A stretch of 31,690 bases of DNA from Pseudobutyrivibrio sp. (GCA_017557715.1 JAFYYE010000456.1:1-31690), one strand, 5' to 3'. Positions 24,018-30,274 are shown, numbered from the stretch's first letter. The notes: generated by a model not told the origin, from the letters alone. A program made the numbers and translations.

Positions 24018-24054
24018 CATGAGATACAGCTTTATGTGCTGGGGAGTTGAGTTT
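24018..24054 (+). repeat. Deformylase 3'-end repeat, copy 3 (most degraded)
   Basis: CATGAGATACAGC ... GGGGAGTTGAGTTT corresponds to CACGAGATACAGC ... GGGGAGTTGATTT at the end of the deformylase gene. It lies between the flavin reductase stop and the next lipoprotein gene. Its GGGGAG could serve the ATG at 24055, which encodes only seven codons. Confidence 0.55.
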
Positions 24055-24074
24055 ATGAAAAAGGAGATTTTGAA

Positions 24075-24609
24075 ATGAAAAAGAGAGTAATTGTAGCTGT
24101 TTTGATGGCGTCAATGCTTGTCGGATGCAAGACTGAGTCTAAGGAAGAAGTGGCTGTAGAGCCGGAAAAAGTGACTGTAGAGGAAAGCACTGAAGAGGCG
24201 GATGAGGAACCAGAAATGGTCGACGGGGGCTTTGATACAGATGAACCTTGGCGCAAGGCTTATTATGATTATCTGACCACAAATGAGGATGTAGCACCAG
24301 ATGAAACGAACAATCATGGATTACTACCCATTAACTATTACCAAGTTGGAAGATGGTGAGTTTAGGGAAATTGGTATTGGATTAGCATATCTCAGTGACG
24401 CAGACAGGGAGCATTTGATTGCCGATGAGAATTATCCATATATATTGACTTATGAGTGGGAAGATGAGCTTGTGAGTGAAGAGCAGTTTAATGCTAATGT
24501 TGCTGAGATTTATGATATGGAGCAGAGCGTGTATCCGGAGGAGTTTGTTCCCTATGATGAGTTTTTGAAGGGGCTGAAGAAAGAGAAATTAGAAGAGGCC
24601 AATTATTAA
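24075..24609 (+). pseudogene. Lipoprotein gene broken by a frameshift
   Basis: The first frame (24075-24359) encodes MKKRVIVAVLMASMLVGC, a textbook lipoprotein signal, an acidic linker, and DEPWRKAYYDYLTTNEDVAP. Its end (HGLLPINYYQVGRW) looks out of frame. The second frame (in phase from about 24301 to 24609) continues naturally as MDYYPLTITKLEDGEFREIG and ends KKEKLEEANY. One extra base between about 24295 and 24330 explains both. The repaired protein would have about 178 residues. Function unknown. The deformylase-like gene follows 12 bases later. Confidence 0.65.
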
Positions 24610-24621
24610 GTGAGGTTATAA

Positions 24622-25032
24622 ATGGTAAAAGAGATAGTAAGGGATCCACTTTTCCTACAGCAGAAATCTGAGCCAGCCACAGAGGCGGATGCGCAGGTGA
24701 TTGTGGATTTGATGGATACGTTAAAAGCGAATTTGGATAGATGTGTTGGCATGGCTGCTAACATGATAGGAGTGAAGAAGCAGATTATTGTTGTGGCTGC
24801 GGGGCCATTTGTATTTCCCATGGTTAATCCTGTGATTACTGCAAAAAGTGGGAAGTATGAGACGGTGGAGAGCTGCCTATCGCTAGATGGAGAGCGTCCA
24901 TGTGTGAGGTACAAGGAAATTGAGGTGGATTATCTGGACCAGAACTTCAAGGCGCAGCATGGGAAGTACACAGGGTTTACGGCCCAGATTATTCAGCACG
25001 AGATACAGCATTTTAGTGGGGAGTTGATTTAG
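24622..25032 (+). CDS. Divergent peptide deformylase
   Basis: 136 residues. The three deformylase motifs are present in variant form: GMAANMIG for GxGLAAxQ, ESCLSLDG for EGCLS, and QHEIQHFSGELI for HExDH. The Cys and two His metal ligands and the catalytic Glu are kept. Deformylases remove the formyl group from nascent peptides; this small variant class is common in Clostridia and may be a second, non-essential copy. GAGGT lies nine bases upstream. Its 3' end is the source or relative of three tail copies upstream, and a REP-like motif begins four bases after the stop. Confidence 0.8.
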   Translation: MVKEIVRDPLFLQQKSEPATEADAQVIVDLMDTLKANLDRCVGMAANMIGVKKQIIVVAAGPFVFPMVNPVITAKSGKYETVESCLSLDGERPCVRYKEIEVDYLDQNFKAQHGKYTGFTAQIIQHEIQHFSGELI

Positions 25033-25035
25033 GGA

Positions 25036-25058
25036 GGGGACGGGGTTAGTGGACCATT
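25036..25058 (+). repeat. REP-like gene-end motif, copy 1
   Basis: GGGGACGGGGTTAGTGGACC then ATT, directly after the deformylase stop. One of seven plus-strand copies between 25.0 and 30.3 kb. Confidence 0.85.
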
Positions 25059-25091
25059 AATAGAAATAAACATTAGAAGGGAAGTATAGAT

Positions 25092-25322
25092 ATGTCAGAG
25101 AATCAATCATCAGTTTCATTTTGCACATGCACGGACACGGCATGCCCATGTCATCCTACCAATCATGACAAGGGCTGTACACCATGCATAGCCAAGAATT
25201 TGGCCCAGCGGGAGATACCTAGCTGCTTCTTTAAGAAGGCTGGTGGGCAGAAGCCGACGAAGGATTGGTACTTTGAGGATTTTGCGGCGCTGATTAATGC
25301 CAATTCTGAGGTGGAGGATTAG
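25092..25322 (+). CDS. Cysteine-rich DUF6485-like small protein
   Basis: 76 residues. The Cys pattern CTCTDTACPCHPTNHDKGC followed by TPCIAKNLAQREIPSCFF fits the small DUF6485-type proteins of anaerobes, which probably bind a metal or cluster; function is not established. GAAGG lies upstream of the ATG. It is followed 33 bases later by a GNAT gene, possibly in one operon. Confidence 0.75.
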   Translation: MSENQSSVSFCTCTDTACPCHPTNHDKGCTPCIAKNLAQREIPSCFFKKAGGQKPTKDWYFEDFAALINANSEVED

Positions 25323-25355
25323 CGCGATTAGTGCGGACAAGTATAGGAGGCCAAC

Positions 25356-25790
25356 ATGGTACGAGAGGTTACATTTGAAGATTTAGATTCGATGCTGGAA
25401 CTGTATCTTTTCCTTCATGAGAAGAGCATTCCGGAGCATGATGAACATCTTGCTGAGATTTGGGAGAAGATTCTTACTGACGAGGATTATCACCTGATTG
25501 TAAATGAAGTGGATGGCAAGATAGTGTCGTCATGCACCTGCATTATCATTCCTAACCTTACCTGGAATGTGAGACCATATGCCTTTGTGGAGAATGTGGT
25601 GACCCACGAGGATTACCGTAAATGCGGATATGCCAGGGCTTGCCTTGACTACGCAAGGGAAATTGCTTGTGAGGCGGATTGCTATAAGATATTCCTGATG
25701 ACTGGGGCGAAGGATGCCGAGACGCTAGGGTTCTATGAGCATGCTGGCTATAATAGTGGGGATAAGACTGGGTTCATACAGTGGTTGTGA
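25356..25790 (+). CDS. GNAT-family N-acetyltransferase
   Basis: 144 residues. The acetyl-CoA-binding region VENVVTHEDYRKCGYARACL (motif A; R-x-x-G-x-A in place of R/Q-x-x-G-x-G/A) is followed by the C-terminal LGFYEHAGY strand typical of GNAT enzymes. The substrate cannot be read from sequence. AGGAGG lies eight bases upstream of the ATG. A REP-like motif follows the stop within ten bases. Confidence 0.85.
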   Translation: MVREVTFEDLDSMLELYLFLHEKSIPEHDEHLAEIWEKILTDEDYHLIVNEVDGKIVSSCTCIIIPNLTWNVRPYAFVENVVTHEDYRKCGYARACLDYAREIACEADCYKIFLMTGAKDAETLGFYEHAGYNSGDKTGFIQWL

Positions 25791-25799
25791 TTGAATGAA

Positions 25800-25830
25800 T
25801 GGACCTAGGGGACGGGGTTAGTGGACCATT
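25800..25830 (+). repeat. REP-like gene-end motif, copy 2
   Basis: TGGACCTA then GGGGACGGGGTTAGTGGACC and ATT. The fuller form has a TGGACC direct repeat at both ends. Confidence 0.85.
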
Positions 25831-25853
25831 TTGGTTACACTAGATTTTTACAT

Positions 25854-25888
25854 AGGACAGTTATTTCGTGAGAGATAGCTGTCCTTTA
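25854..25888. terminator. Convergent terminator hairpin
   Basis: AGGACAG ... CTGTCCT with a paired interior (TTATTTC / GAGATA) and a T-run. It ends where the minus-strand XRE gene ends, so it can serve both strands. A close copy lies at 30275-30312, also shortly after a REP-like motif. Confidence 0.7.
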
Positions 25889-26200
25889 TTTTTGCCATAT
25901 TTTAATTGTAGCCAAGAGCTTTTCTTTTTGTTTATCATCAAGTGTTTGTATTGCATTCCAAAGAGCATTGTCTGTAGCCGACTTCTGGTATTCTGGTTCA
26001 AGCTTTCCAACAAGCTCATCTAGAGTAATTCCCATAAGTTTAGAATAGTAAATAAGGACTCTAAGGGACATGGCAGTACGTCCATTTTCAACGTTGCTGA
26101 TGTAACCAGGTGTTACATCAAGTCCTTTTGCTACCTGGTTTTGCGTCATTCCTAGATTGATTCGATAGTTTTTTATTTGTTCTCCGTAATTCTCATTCAT
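25886..26200 (-). CDS. XRE-family transcriptional regulator
   Basis: 104 residues. The N-terminal helix-turn-helix (EQIKNYRINLGMTQNQVAKG, then LDVTPGYISNVENGRTAMS) is of the SinR/XRE type. A short C-terminal helical region (ALWNAIQTLDDKQKEKLLAT) probably mediates dimerisation. It is the only clear minus-strand gene in this cassette region. It diverges from the RelE-type toxin gene across 185 bases that hold AGTATA palindromes. A 113-bp fragment of a close relative lies at 28540-28652. Confidence 0.9.
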   Translation of the reverse strand: MNENYGEQIKNYRINLGMTQNQVAKGLDVTPGYISNVENGRTAMSLRVLIYYSKLMGITLDELVGKLEPEYQKSATDNALWNAIQTLDDKQKEKLLATIKIWQK

Positions 26201-26270
26201 GATCCCAACCTCATTTATTAATAATATAGTTAATTATACTATTGGTATTGATTTGGTTGAAGTATTTGAT

Positions 26271-26300
26271 TAGTATAGTATATATACTAAGAGTATACTA
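26271..26300. promoter_or_regulatory. AGTATA palindromes between the XRE and toxin genes
   Basis: TAGTATAGTATATATACTA then AGAGTATACTA contains overlapping inverted repeats of AGTATA/TATACT. It is a plausible operator of the XRE regulator, upstream of both divergent genes. Confidence 0.5.
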
Positions 26301-26340
26301 GTGGTTAAAGTTGAGGATGAAAGCAAATTATAGCAAGTGA

Positions 26341-26369
26341 TTGACACCCTATTGAATAGGGATTATATT
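26341..26369 (+). promoter_or_regulatory. Promoter of the toxin-antitoxin operon with operator in the spacer
   Basis: TTGACA (26341-26346), 17-bp spacer, TATATT (26364-26369). The spacer is occupied by the palindrome CCCTATT-G-AATAGGG (26347-26361), an ideal site for repression by the HTH antitoxin. AGGAG (26376-26380) precedes the ATG. Confidence 0.75.
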
Positions 26370-26385
26370 ATAGATAGGAGTTATT

Positions 26386-26727
26386 ATGACTAGAACTTTT
26401 ATTCAAACAAAAGAATTTTCTCGGAATTGGGATGATTTAGGTTTTGATGATGAGGATCTTCGTGTACTTGAGTTAGACATAATGAAGAATCCTGATAAGT
26501 ATCCCGTTATGAGTGGAACAGGAGGTCTTCGAAAAGCTAGAGTTTCATTAGAAAATAAAGGAAAAAGCGGGGGTGCAAGAGTATGTTACGTTGACTTTGT
26601 TTTTGCAGAAACCGTTTACCTAGTTACTGTCTATGGAAAAAATGAAAAGGATAATCTATCTAAAAAAGAAAGAAACGAAGTAAAAAAGGTGATTGAAGCG
26701 CTTAAAAGGAGCCTTGGAGGTGAGTAA
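26386..26727 (+). CDS. RelE/HigB-type toxin
   Basis: 113 residues. FIQTKEFSRNWDDLGFDDED then LRVLELDIMKNPDKYPVMSG and a central GGLRKARVS ... GARVCYVDFV with a late VYLVTVYGKNEKDNLSKKER matches the RelE/HigB family of ribosome-dependent mRNA endoribonucleases. The basic strand residues and the terminal K-N-E-K-D-N-L motif are typical. The antitoxin starts two bases after its stop. It is a toxin-first operon, as usual for HigBA. Confidence 0.85.
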   Translation: MTRTFIQTKEFSRNWDDLGFDDEDLRVLELDIMKNPDKYPVMSGTGGLRKARVSLENKGKSGGARVCYVDFVFAETVYLVTVYGKNEKDNLSKKERNEVKKVIEALKRSLGGE

Positions 26728-26728
26728 T

Positions 26729-27064
26729 ATGAGCGATAACAGAGTATTTAATAGTATTATGACAGGTCTTAATGAAGCACTTGAGGATGCTCAGAGTGAA
26801 AAACCTATTCTTAAAAGACATAAGATTGTGGTAGAGCCTGTTAAAATATATGAAGCAGCAGAAGTTAAGAAAATAAGAAATTCAACTGGAATGTCTCAGA
26901 AGTCATTTGCGAGCTACATAGGTGTGTCGGATAAAACAGTTGAAGCGTGGGAGGCTGGAATTAATCATCCATCAGGCGCAGCAAGCAGACTATTGAGAAT
27001 GATGGAAATGGATAAGGATTTGGTTATTAGATTTCCATTTGTGAAAAATGCAATTGCAAAGTGA
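26729..27064 (+). CDS. HigA-like HTH antitoxin
   Basis: 111 residues from ATG 26729, chosen because GGAGG lies eight bases upstream inside the end of the toxin gene. A flexible N-terminus (about 1-50, probably toxin-binding) precedes a helix-turn-helix: AAEVKKIRNSTGMSQKSFAS then YIGVSDKTVEAWEAGINHPS. It likely neutralises the adjacent RelE/HigB toxin and represses the operon through the spacer palindrome. A REP-like motif abuts the stop. Confidence 0.85.
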   Translation: MSDNRVFNSIMTGLNEALEDAQSEKPILKRHKIVVEPVKIYEAAEVKKIRNSTGMSQKSFASYIGVSDKTVEAWEAGINHPSGAASRLLRMMEMDKDLVIRFPFVKNAIAK

Positions 27065-27095
27065 TGGACCTAGGGGACGGGGTTAGTGGATCATT
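27065..27095 (+). repeat. REP-like gene-end motif, copy 3
   Basis: TGGACCTA then GGGGACGGGGTTAGTGGATC and ATT, beginning immediately after the antitoxin stop codon. Confidence 0.85.
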
Positions 27096-27130
27096 TACGG
27101 TTGAATTGTTGATTATCATTAGGAGGTCAT

Positions 27131-27424
27131 ATGGCTAGGCGAATTAGCACACCTACGGTTGGGGAAATATTAAAAGAAGAATTTATGGAACCTATGGGAA
27201 TATCTGCTTATATGTTGGCTCAAGATATTTTTGTGCCAACATCTAGAGTTCAGGATATTTTACATGATAGGAGAAAAATAACGGTTGATACATCTTTGAG
27301 GCTAGGAAAGTACTTCGGCGTTTCTGATGAATATTTCCTTAAGTTACAAAACGACATTGATATTAGAACTACAAAATTAGCATTAAAAGATGAAATTGCT
27401 AAGATTGAGACTATAACAATGTAA
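27131..27424 (+). CDS. Orphan HigA/VapI-family antitoxin
   Basis: 97 residues. The opening STPTVGEILKEEFMEPMGIS and the later VQDILHDRRKITVDTSLRLG then KYFGVSDEYFLKLQ are characteristic of HigA/VapI XRE antitoxins. The usual HigB toxin gene directly upstream is missing: the upstream 66 bases hold only a REP-like motif. AGGAGG sits eight bases before the ATG. Either the toxin was lost during cassette rearrangement or the protein has another role. Confidence 0.85.
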   Translation: MARRISTPTVGEILKEEFMEPMGISAYMLAQDIFVPTSRVQDILHDRRKITVDTSLRLGKYFGVSDEYFLKLQNDIDIRTTKLALKDEIAKIETITM

Positions 27425-27445
27425 ATTTATGGAGCATTAAATATT

Positions 27446-27646
27446 ATGGATGTTCAAAATAGAGACAATAAAGATGTTTTGATTGAGTTAAGAGAGAGTA
27501 CGGGAATGACAAGACGCGAGTTTTGTGATTATTTCGGAATTCCATATCGAACCTTGCAGGATTGGGAACTTGGAAATAGAAAAATGCCGGATTATTTATT
27601 GAGACTCATGATTTATAAGATTAATGTAGAGAAGTTAATGGACTAG
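27446..27646 (+). CDS. Small HTH protein (orphan antitoxin-like)
   Basis: 66 residues. DVLIELRESTGMTRREFCDY then FGIPYRTLQDWELGNRKMPD is an XRE-type helix-turn-helix with little else. Such proteins are often antitoxin or regulator halves of type II modules. It is 22 bases after the HigA-like gene and probably co-transcribed. Its stop codon TAG lies inside the REP-like motif. Confidence 0.75.
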   Translation: MDVQNRDNKDVLIELRESTGMTRREFCDYFGIPYRTLQDWELGNRKMPDYLLRLMIYKINVEKLMD

Positions 27647-27669
27647 GGGGACGGGGTTAGTGGTCCATT
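27640..27669 (+). repeat. REP-like gene-end motif, copy 4
   Basis: GGACTAG then GGGGACGGGGTTAGTGGTCC and ATT. This variant ends GGTCC, making GGAC...GTCC self-complementary. It supplies the stop of the upstream HTH gene. Confidence 0.85.
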
Positions 27670-27990
27670 TTTCGAGAAAATGGGTTTTGAAACGGCCACT
27701 GTGGCATAACTTGGGAGCCGGAATTCAAAACCTACGGGTATAAAATGAAAATGGCGAATATACCCGTAGGGATTTGCGAGTTTTGATGAGGTGGAGATGC
27801 CTTTGAGGAGCATGGATTGCTGGTTACTACCCATGCTGGAAGTGATGTCTATCATATAGGCTGAGATAATACACAGTGAGTGGATATTTTCAAAATTTTT
27901 ACGGGTGATATGGAAAAAACGCTAAAAAACCCGTAGGTTTAACGAAATGGTACATAGAAGAGATATAAATGTGATATATTAATTATAAAC
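27670..27990. other. Gene-free stretch with gene debris and two CCTACGGGT-type inverted repeats
   Basis: No intact gene. FFEKMGFETATVA ending in a stop (27670-27710) resembles the tail of an acetyltransferase, and FEEHGLLVTTHAGSDVYHIG with a stop (about 27801-27863) looks like another gene end. The perfect inverted repeat CCTACGGGTATA / TATACCCGTAGG (27731-27742 / 27759-27770) recurs in shorter form at 27900-27935 (TACGGGT / ACCCGTA). No known element is recognised. Confidence 0.45.
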
Positions 27991-27992
27991 TT

Positions 27993-28028
27993 CAAGCCGC
28001 AATAGCTAATGCTACTGCGGCTTGTTTA
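27993..28028 (+). terminator. Hairpin in the leader of the MazG gene
   Basis: CAAGCCGC ... GCGGCTTG forms an 8-bp stem followed by TTTAAAAATTTT. TATAAA lies 10 bases upstream, so it may be a leader attenuator or a terminator for preceding transcription. Confidence 0.5.
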
Positions 28029-28046
28029 AAAATTTTAGGAGATAAT

Positions 28047-28529
28047 ATGGCACAGATAGATAGACTAAAGGAAATAGTTGAGACTTTAAGGAGCGAGACT
28101 GGCTGTCCATGGGACAGAGCGCAGACCCACACTAGTCTCAAGCCAGAGGTAATTGAGGAAGCTGCTGAGGTGGTCAGTGGAATTAACATTCTTGAAAGGA
28201 CAAATGATTCGGAGAATCTAAAGGAAGAGCTAGGAGATTTGCTTTTGCAGGTGATGTTTCACAGTGTGATAGCAGAAGAGGACGGCCTATTTACATTTGA
28301 AGATGTTTGCCAGGTTGTCGCTGATAAGATGGTGCGGAGGCATCCTCATGTGTTTAGTGGCGTATCCTACTCGTCTAGGGAAGAGCAGCATGCTGCCTGG
28401 GAAGAGATAAAGAAGGCGGAGAAAGCTGGAAAAGAATGGTACGCTGATTATCTCCCAGAAGCATTTGAGGAGGCGCAGCAGCTTATTGAGCAGGCGAAGG
28501 CCAGAAAAGGACTAGGGGGACGGGGTTAG
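28047..28529 (+). CDS. mazG: MazG nucleoside triphosphate pyrophosphohydrolase, C-terminus extended by a REP-like motif
   Basis: 160 residues. CPWDRAQTHTSLKPEVIEEA then AEVVSGI, and EELGDLLLQVMFHSVIAEED with the ExxE/ExxD metal sites, identify MazG. KMVRRHPHVFSG is a second family signature. MazG hydrolyses aberrant (d)NTPs and can lower ppGpp. E. coli MazG has two such domains; this is the single-domain form. The last six residues (LGGRG after KG) and the stop are encoded by the REP-like motif, so the native end has been overwritten. TAGGAG precedes the ATG. Confidence 0.85.
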   Translation: MAQIDRLKEIVETLRSETGCPWDRAQTHTSLKPEVIEEAAEVVSGINILERTNDSENLKEELGDLLLQVMFHSVIAEEDGLFTFEDVCQVVADKMVRRHPHVFSGVSYSSREEQHAAWEEIKKAEKAGKEWYADYLPEAFEEAQQLIEQAKARKGLGGRG

Positions 28530-28538
28530 TGGACCATT
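28511..28538 (+). repeat. REP-like gene-end motif, copy 5
   Basis: ACTAG then GGGGACGGGGTTAGTGGACC and ATT. It is read through in frame by the MazG gene until its internal TAG. Confidence 0.85.
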
Positions 28539-28539
28539 A

Positions 28540-28652
28540 CCAACAAGCTCATCCAGAGTTATTCCCATAAGCTTAGAATAGTAAATAAGGAGTCTAAGGG
28601 ACATGGCAGTACGTCCATTTTCAACGTTGCTGATATAACCTGGTGTTACATC
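28540..28652 (-). pseudogene. 113-bp fragment of an XRE regulator gene
   Basis: Aligns without gaps to 26007-26119 inside the XRE gene, with about 6 mismatches in 113 bases. It covers the second half of the helix-turn-helix and the following helix (VTPGYISNVENGRT region). It begins two bases after REP-like copy 5 and ends at a junction with a different gene fragment. Confidence 0.85.
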
Positions 28653-28654
28653 TA

Positions 28655-28789
28655 GCTACTATAAGTGAACATATTAACAATATTCTTTCTGAAAGAGAGC
28701 TTGATGAGACTTCTGTCGGAATTTCCGATAAAAGTTCCGGGGGTAGAAAACCAAAAATTTATTATGTTGGCCCAGGGGGACGGGGTTAG
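28655..28789 (+). pseudogene. Fragment of a RhuM-like gene ending in a REP-like motif
   Basis: Open frame ATISEHINNILSERELDETS then VGISDKSSGGRKPKIYYV, with no start, passing into GPGGRG and a stop read from REP-like copy 6. The pattern (ISxHIxNIxxExELxExS ... KIYYxL) resembles the middle of RhuM/virulence-type proteins found near defence and toxin loci. Identification tentative. Confidence 0.5.
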
Positions 28790-28798
28790 TGGACCATT
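28771..28798 (+). repeat. REP-like gene-end motif, copy 6
   Basis: CCCAG then GGGGACGGGGTTAGTGGACC and ATT. It terminates the RhuM-like fragment in the same reading frame used in the MazG gene. Confidence 0.85.
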
Positions 28799-28822
28799 AC
28801 GGTTCTTTTTTGTTGTAACCAC

Positions 28823-28881
28823 AAAAAGTCATAGGACTTTTTGCGATATTCTTGCAAAAGTCATAGGACTTTTTGTATAAT
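28823..28881 (+). promoter_or_regulatory. Promoter with two AAAAGTC-ATAG-GACTTTT palindromes
   Basis: Palindromes at 28823-28842 and 28856-28873 are 33 bp apart (about three helical turns). TTGCAA (28852-28857), 18-bp spacer and TATAAT (28876-28881) form the promoter, with the second palindrome filling the spacer. AGGAG (28897-28901) leads to ATG 28912. A dimeric repressor binding both sites is likely; none is encoded nearby in an obvious way. Confidence 0.65.
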
Positions 28882-28911
28882 TGTGTAAAAGAGAACAGGA
28901 GTTGTAAAAAT

Positions 28912-30234
28912 ATGTATAGAGAGATAATAAACGATTTAAAAAAATGGAAAGATAAGCCTCGCAGAAAACCTTTAATTCTTACAGGTGTGCGTCAGTGCGG
29001 AAAAACCTATATTGTAGATGAGTTTGCTCGAAGCAATTTTGAAAGCTATGTATATGTAAACTTTGAATCAGAGGAAACACTTTCAGCTATTTTCGATTAT
29101 GATTTTGATGTTAATAGAATCATAAAAGAGTTAGAAAGACATTTTTCTACAAAAATCACTCCTGGCAAAACTCTATTATTCTTGGATGAAATTCAGGAAT
29201 GTACTAGAGCAATTACTTCTCTTAAATACTTTTGCGAAAACATAAGAGATTTGCATATAGTATGCGCTGGTTCATTACTCGGTGTTGCCTTGAAGAAAAA
29301 ACAGATTTCTTTCCCAGTGGGAAAAGTAAATCGTCTTCAATTATATCCAATGAGTTTTAAAGAGTTTATTATTGCAAATGGTAGAGAAGATTTAATTGAA
29401 GTATTTAAGGATTGGCCAACAGACCGTGAGATTCCTAAATTATACTCAACTCCTATGGAAGAACTTTTAAAGGCTTATTATATAGTAGGTGGAATGCCTG
29501 AAGTTGTAAAAACATGGGTTGAAACTCAAGATTATGATGAAGTCACAGAAGTACAAAATGAAATCTTGGACGATTATGCAGATGATTTTTCGAAGCATGC
29601 ACCACTAACAGATGTACCTAAAATAAGATGGATCTGGGATTCTGTGCCAGTACAACTTGCAAAAGAGAATAATAAATTTATCTTTTCGCATGTAAAAGAG
29701 GGAAAACGTTCTGCAGAATTGGAGGATGCTTTACAGTGGTTAGTGGATGCAGGATTACTTATTAAGACCGAGTTGGTAGAAAAACCTGAAATACCTTTAG
29801 AAGGAGCCTCTGATAAAACCTATTTCAAAGTATATATGTCCGATGTTGGATTACTGCGGGCAAAATCAAAAGTATCCGTAAATACGATATTGGAAGAGTC
29901 TGACTTATATATTAGATATAAGGGCGCATTTGCAGAAAACTATGTTTTGAATGAATTAAAATCAATAGGGAAAGCTCCATTTTTCTGGCGTTCCGGAAAC
30001 ACGGCAGAGGTAGATTTCATTTACGAAGAAGAAGGAGAGATTGTACCAGTAGAGGTAAAAGCTGCAGATAATACACAAGCAAAGAGCTATAAGCAGTTTT
30101 GTAAAAAGTATCAACCAAAGAAAGGATTAAAACTGTCTAGGAAAAATATTGCTGAGAATCTTTGCGAGGCAACCTTAACATTTAATATTCCGCTGTATTT
30201 AGAATGGAATATTGATAGTTACATCAAGGGGTGA
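28912..30234 (+). CDS. AAA+ ATPase with C-terminal DUF4143 domain
   Basis: 440 residues from ATG 28912 (AGGAG ten bases upstream; the frame opens earlier but without a ribosome site). Walker A ILTGVRQCGKTYIVDEF near residue 25, Walker B TLLFLDEIQE near 97, sensor CAGSLLGVAL, and the mid-region LYPMSFKEFI are diagnostic of the AAA_14-DUF4143 family. The C-terminal segment AEVDFIYEEEGEIVPVEVKA carries a D...E-x-K pattern like PD-(D/E)xK nucleases. These are widespread orphan ATPases linked to archaeal-type AAA/STAND proteins; substrate unknown. It is controlled by the palindromic promoter upstream and is followed at once by a REP-like motif. Confidence 0.9.
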   Translation: MYREIINDLKKWKDKPRRKPLILTGVRQCGKTYIVDEFARSNFESYVYVNFESEETLSAIFDYDFDVNRIIKELERHFSTKITPGKTLLFLDEIQECTRAITSLKYFCENIRDLHIVCAGSLLGVALKKKQISFPVGKVNRLQLYPMSFKEFIIANGREDLIEVFKDWPTDREIPKLYSTPMEELLKAYYIVGGMPEVVKTWVETQDYDEVTEVQNEILDDYADDFSKHAPLTDVPKIRWIWDSVPVQLAKENNKFIFSHVKEGKRSAELEDALQWLVDAGLLIKTELVEKPEIPLEGASDKTYFKVYMSDVGLLRAKSKVSVNTILEESDLYIRYKGAFAENYVLNELKSIGKAPFFWRSGNTAEVDFIYEEEGEIVPVEVKAADNTQAKSYKQFCKKYQPKKGLKLSRKNIAENLCEATLTFNIPLYLEWNIDSYIKG

Positions 30235-30265
30235 TGGACCAGGGGGACGGGGGTAGTGGACCATT
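30235..30265 (+). repeat. REP-like gene-end motif, copy 7
   Basis: TGGACCA then GGGGGACGGGGGTAGTGGAC and CATT, starting right after the ATPase stop. One base differs from the consensus (GGGGG for GGGGT). Confidence 0.85.
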
Positions 30266-30274
30266 ATGGATTAT

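Noticed and set aside
28665..28880. 71-codon plus-strand frame before the ATPase
   Set aside because: It runs through gene debris, a REP-like motif and the promoter palindromes, in a different frame from the RhuM-like fragment.
25036..30265. Seven repeats considered as a CRISPR array
   Set aside because: Spacing varies from about 0.25 to 1.4 kb with genes in between, and no Cas genes are present.
25036..30265. Seven repeats considered as integron attC sites
   Set aside because: No integron integrase in the window, and the motif lacks the paired R/L core boxes and long imperfect palindrome of attC sites.
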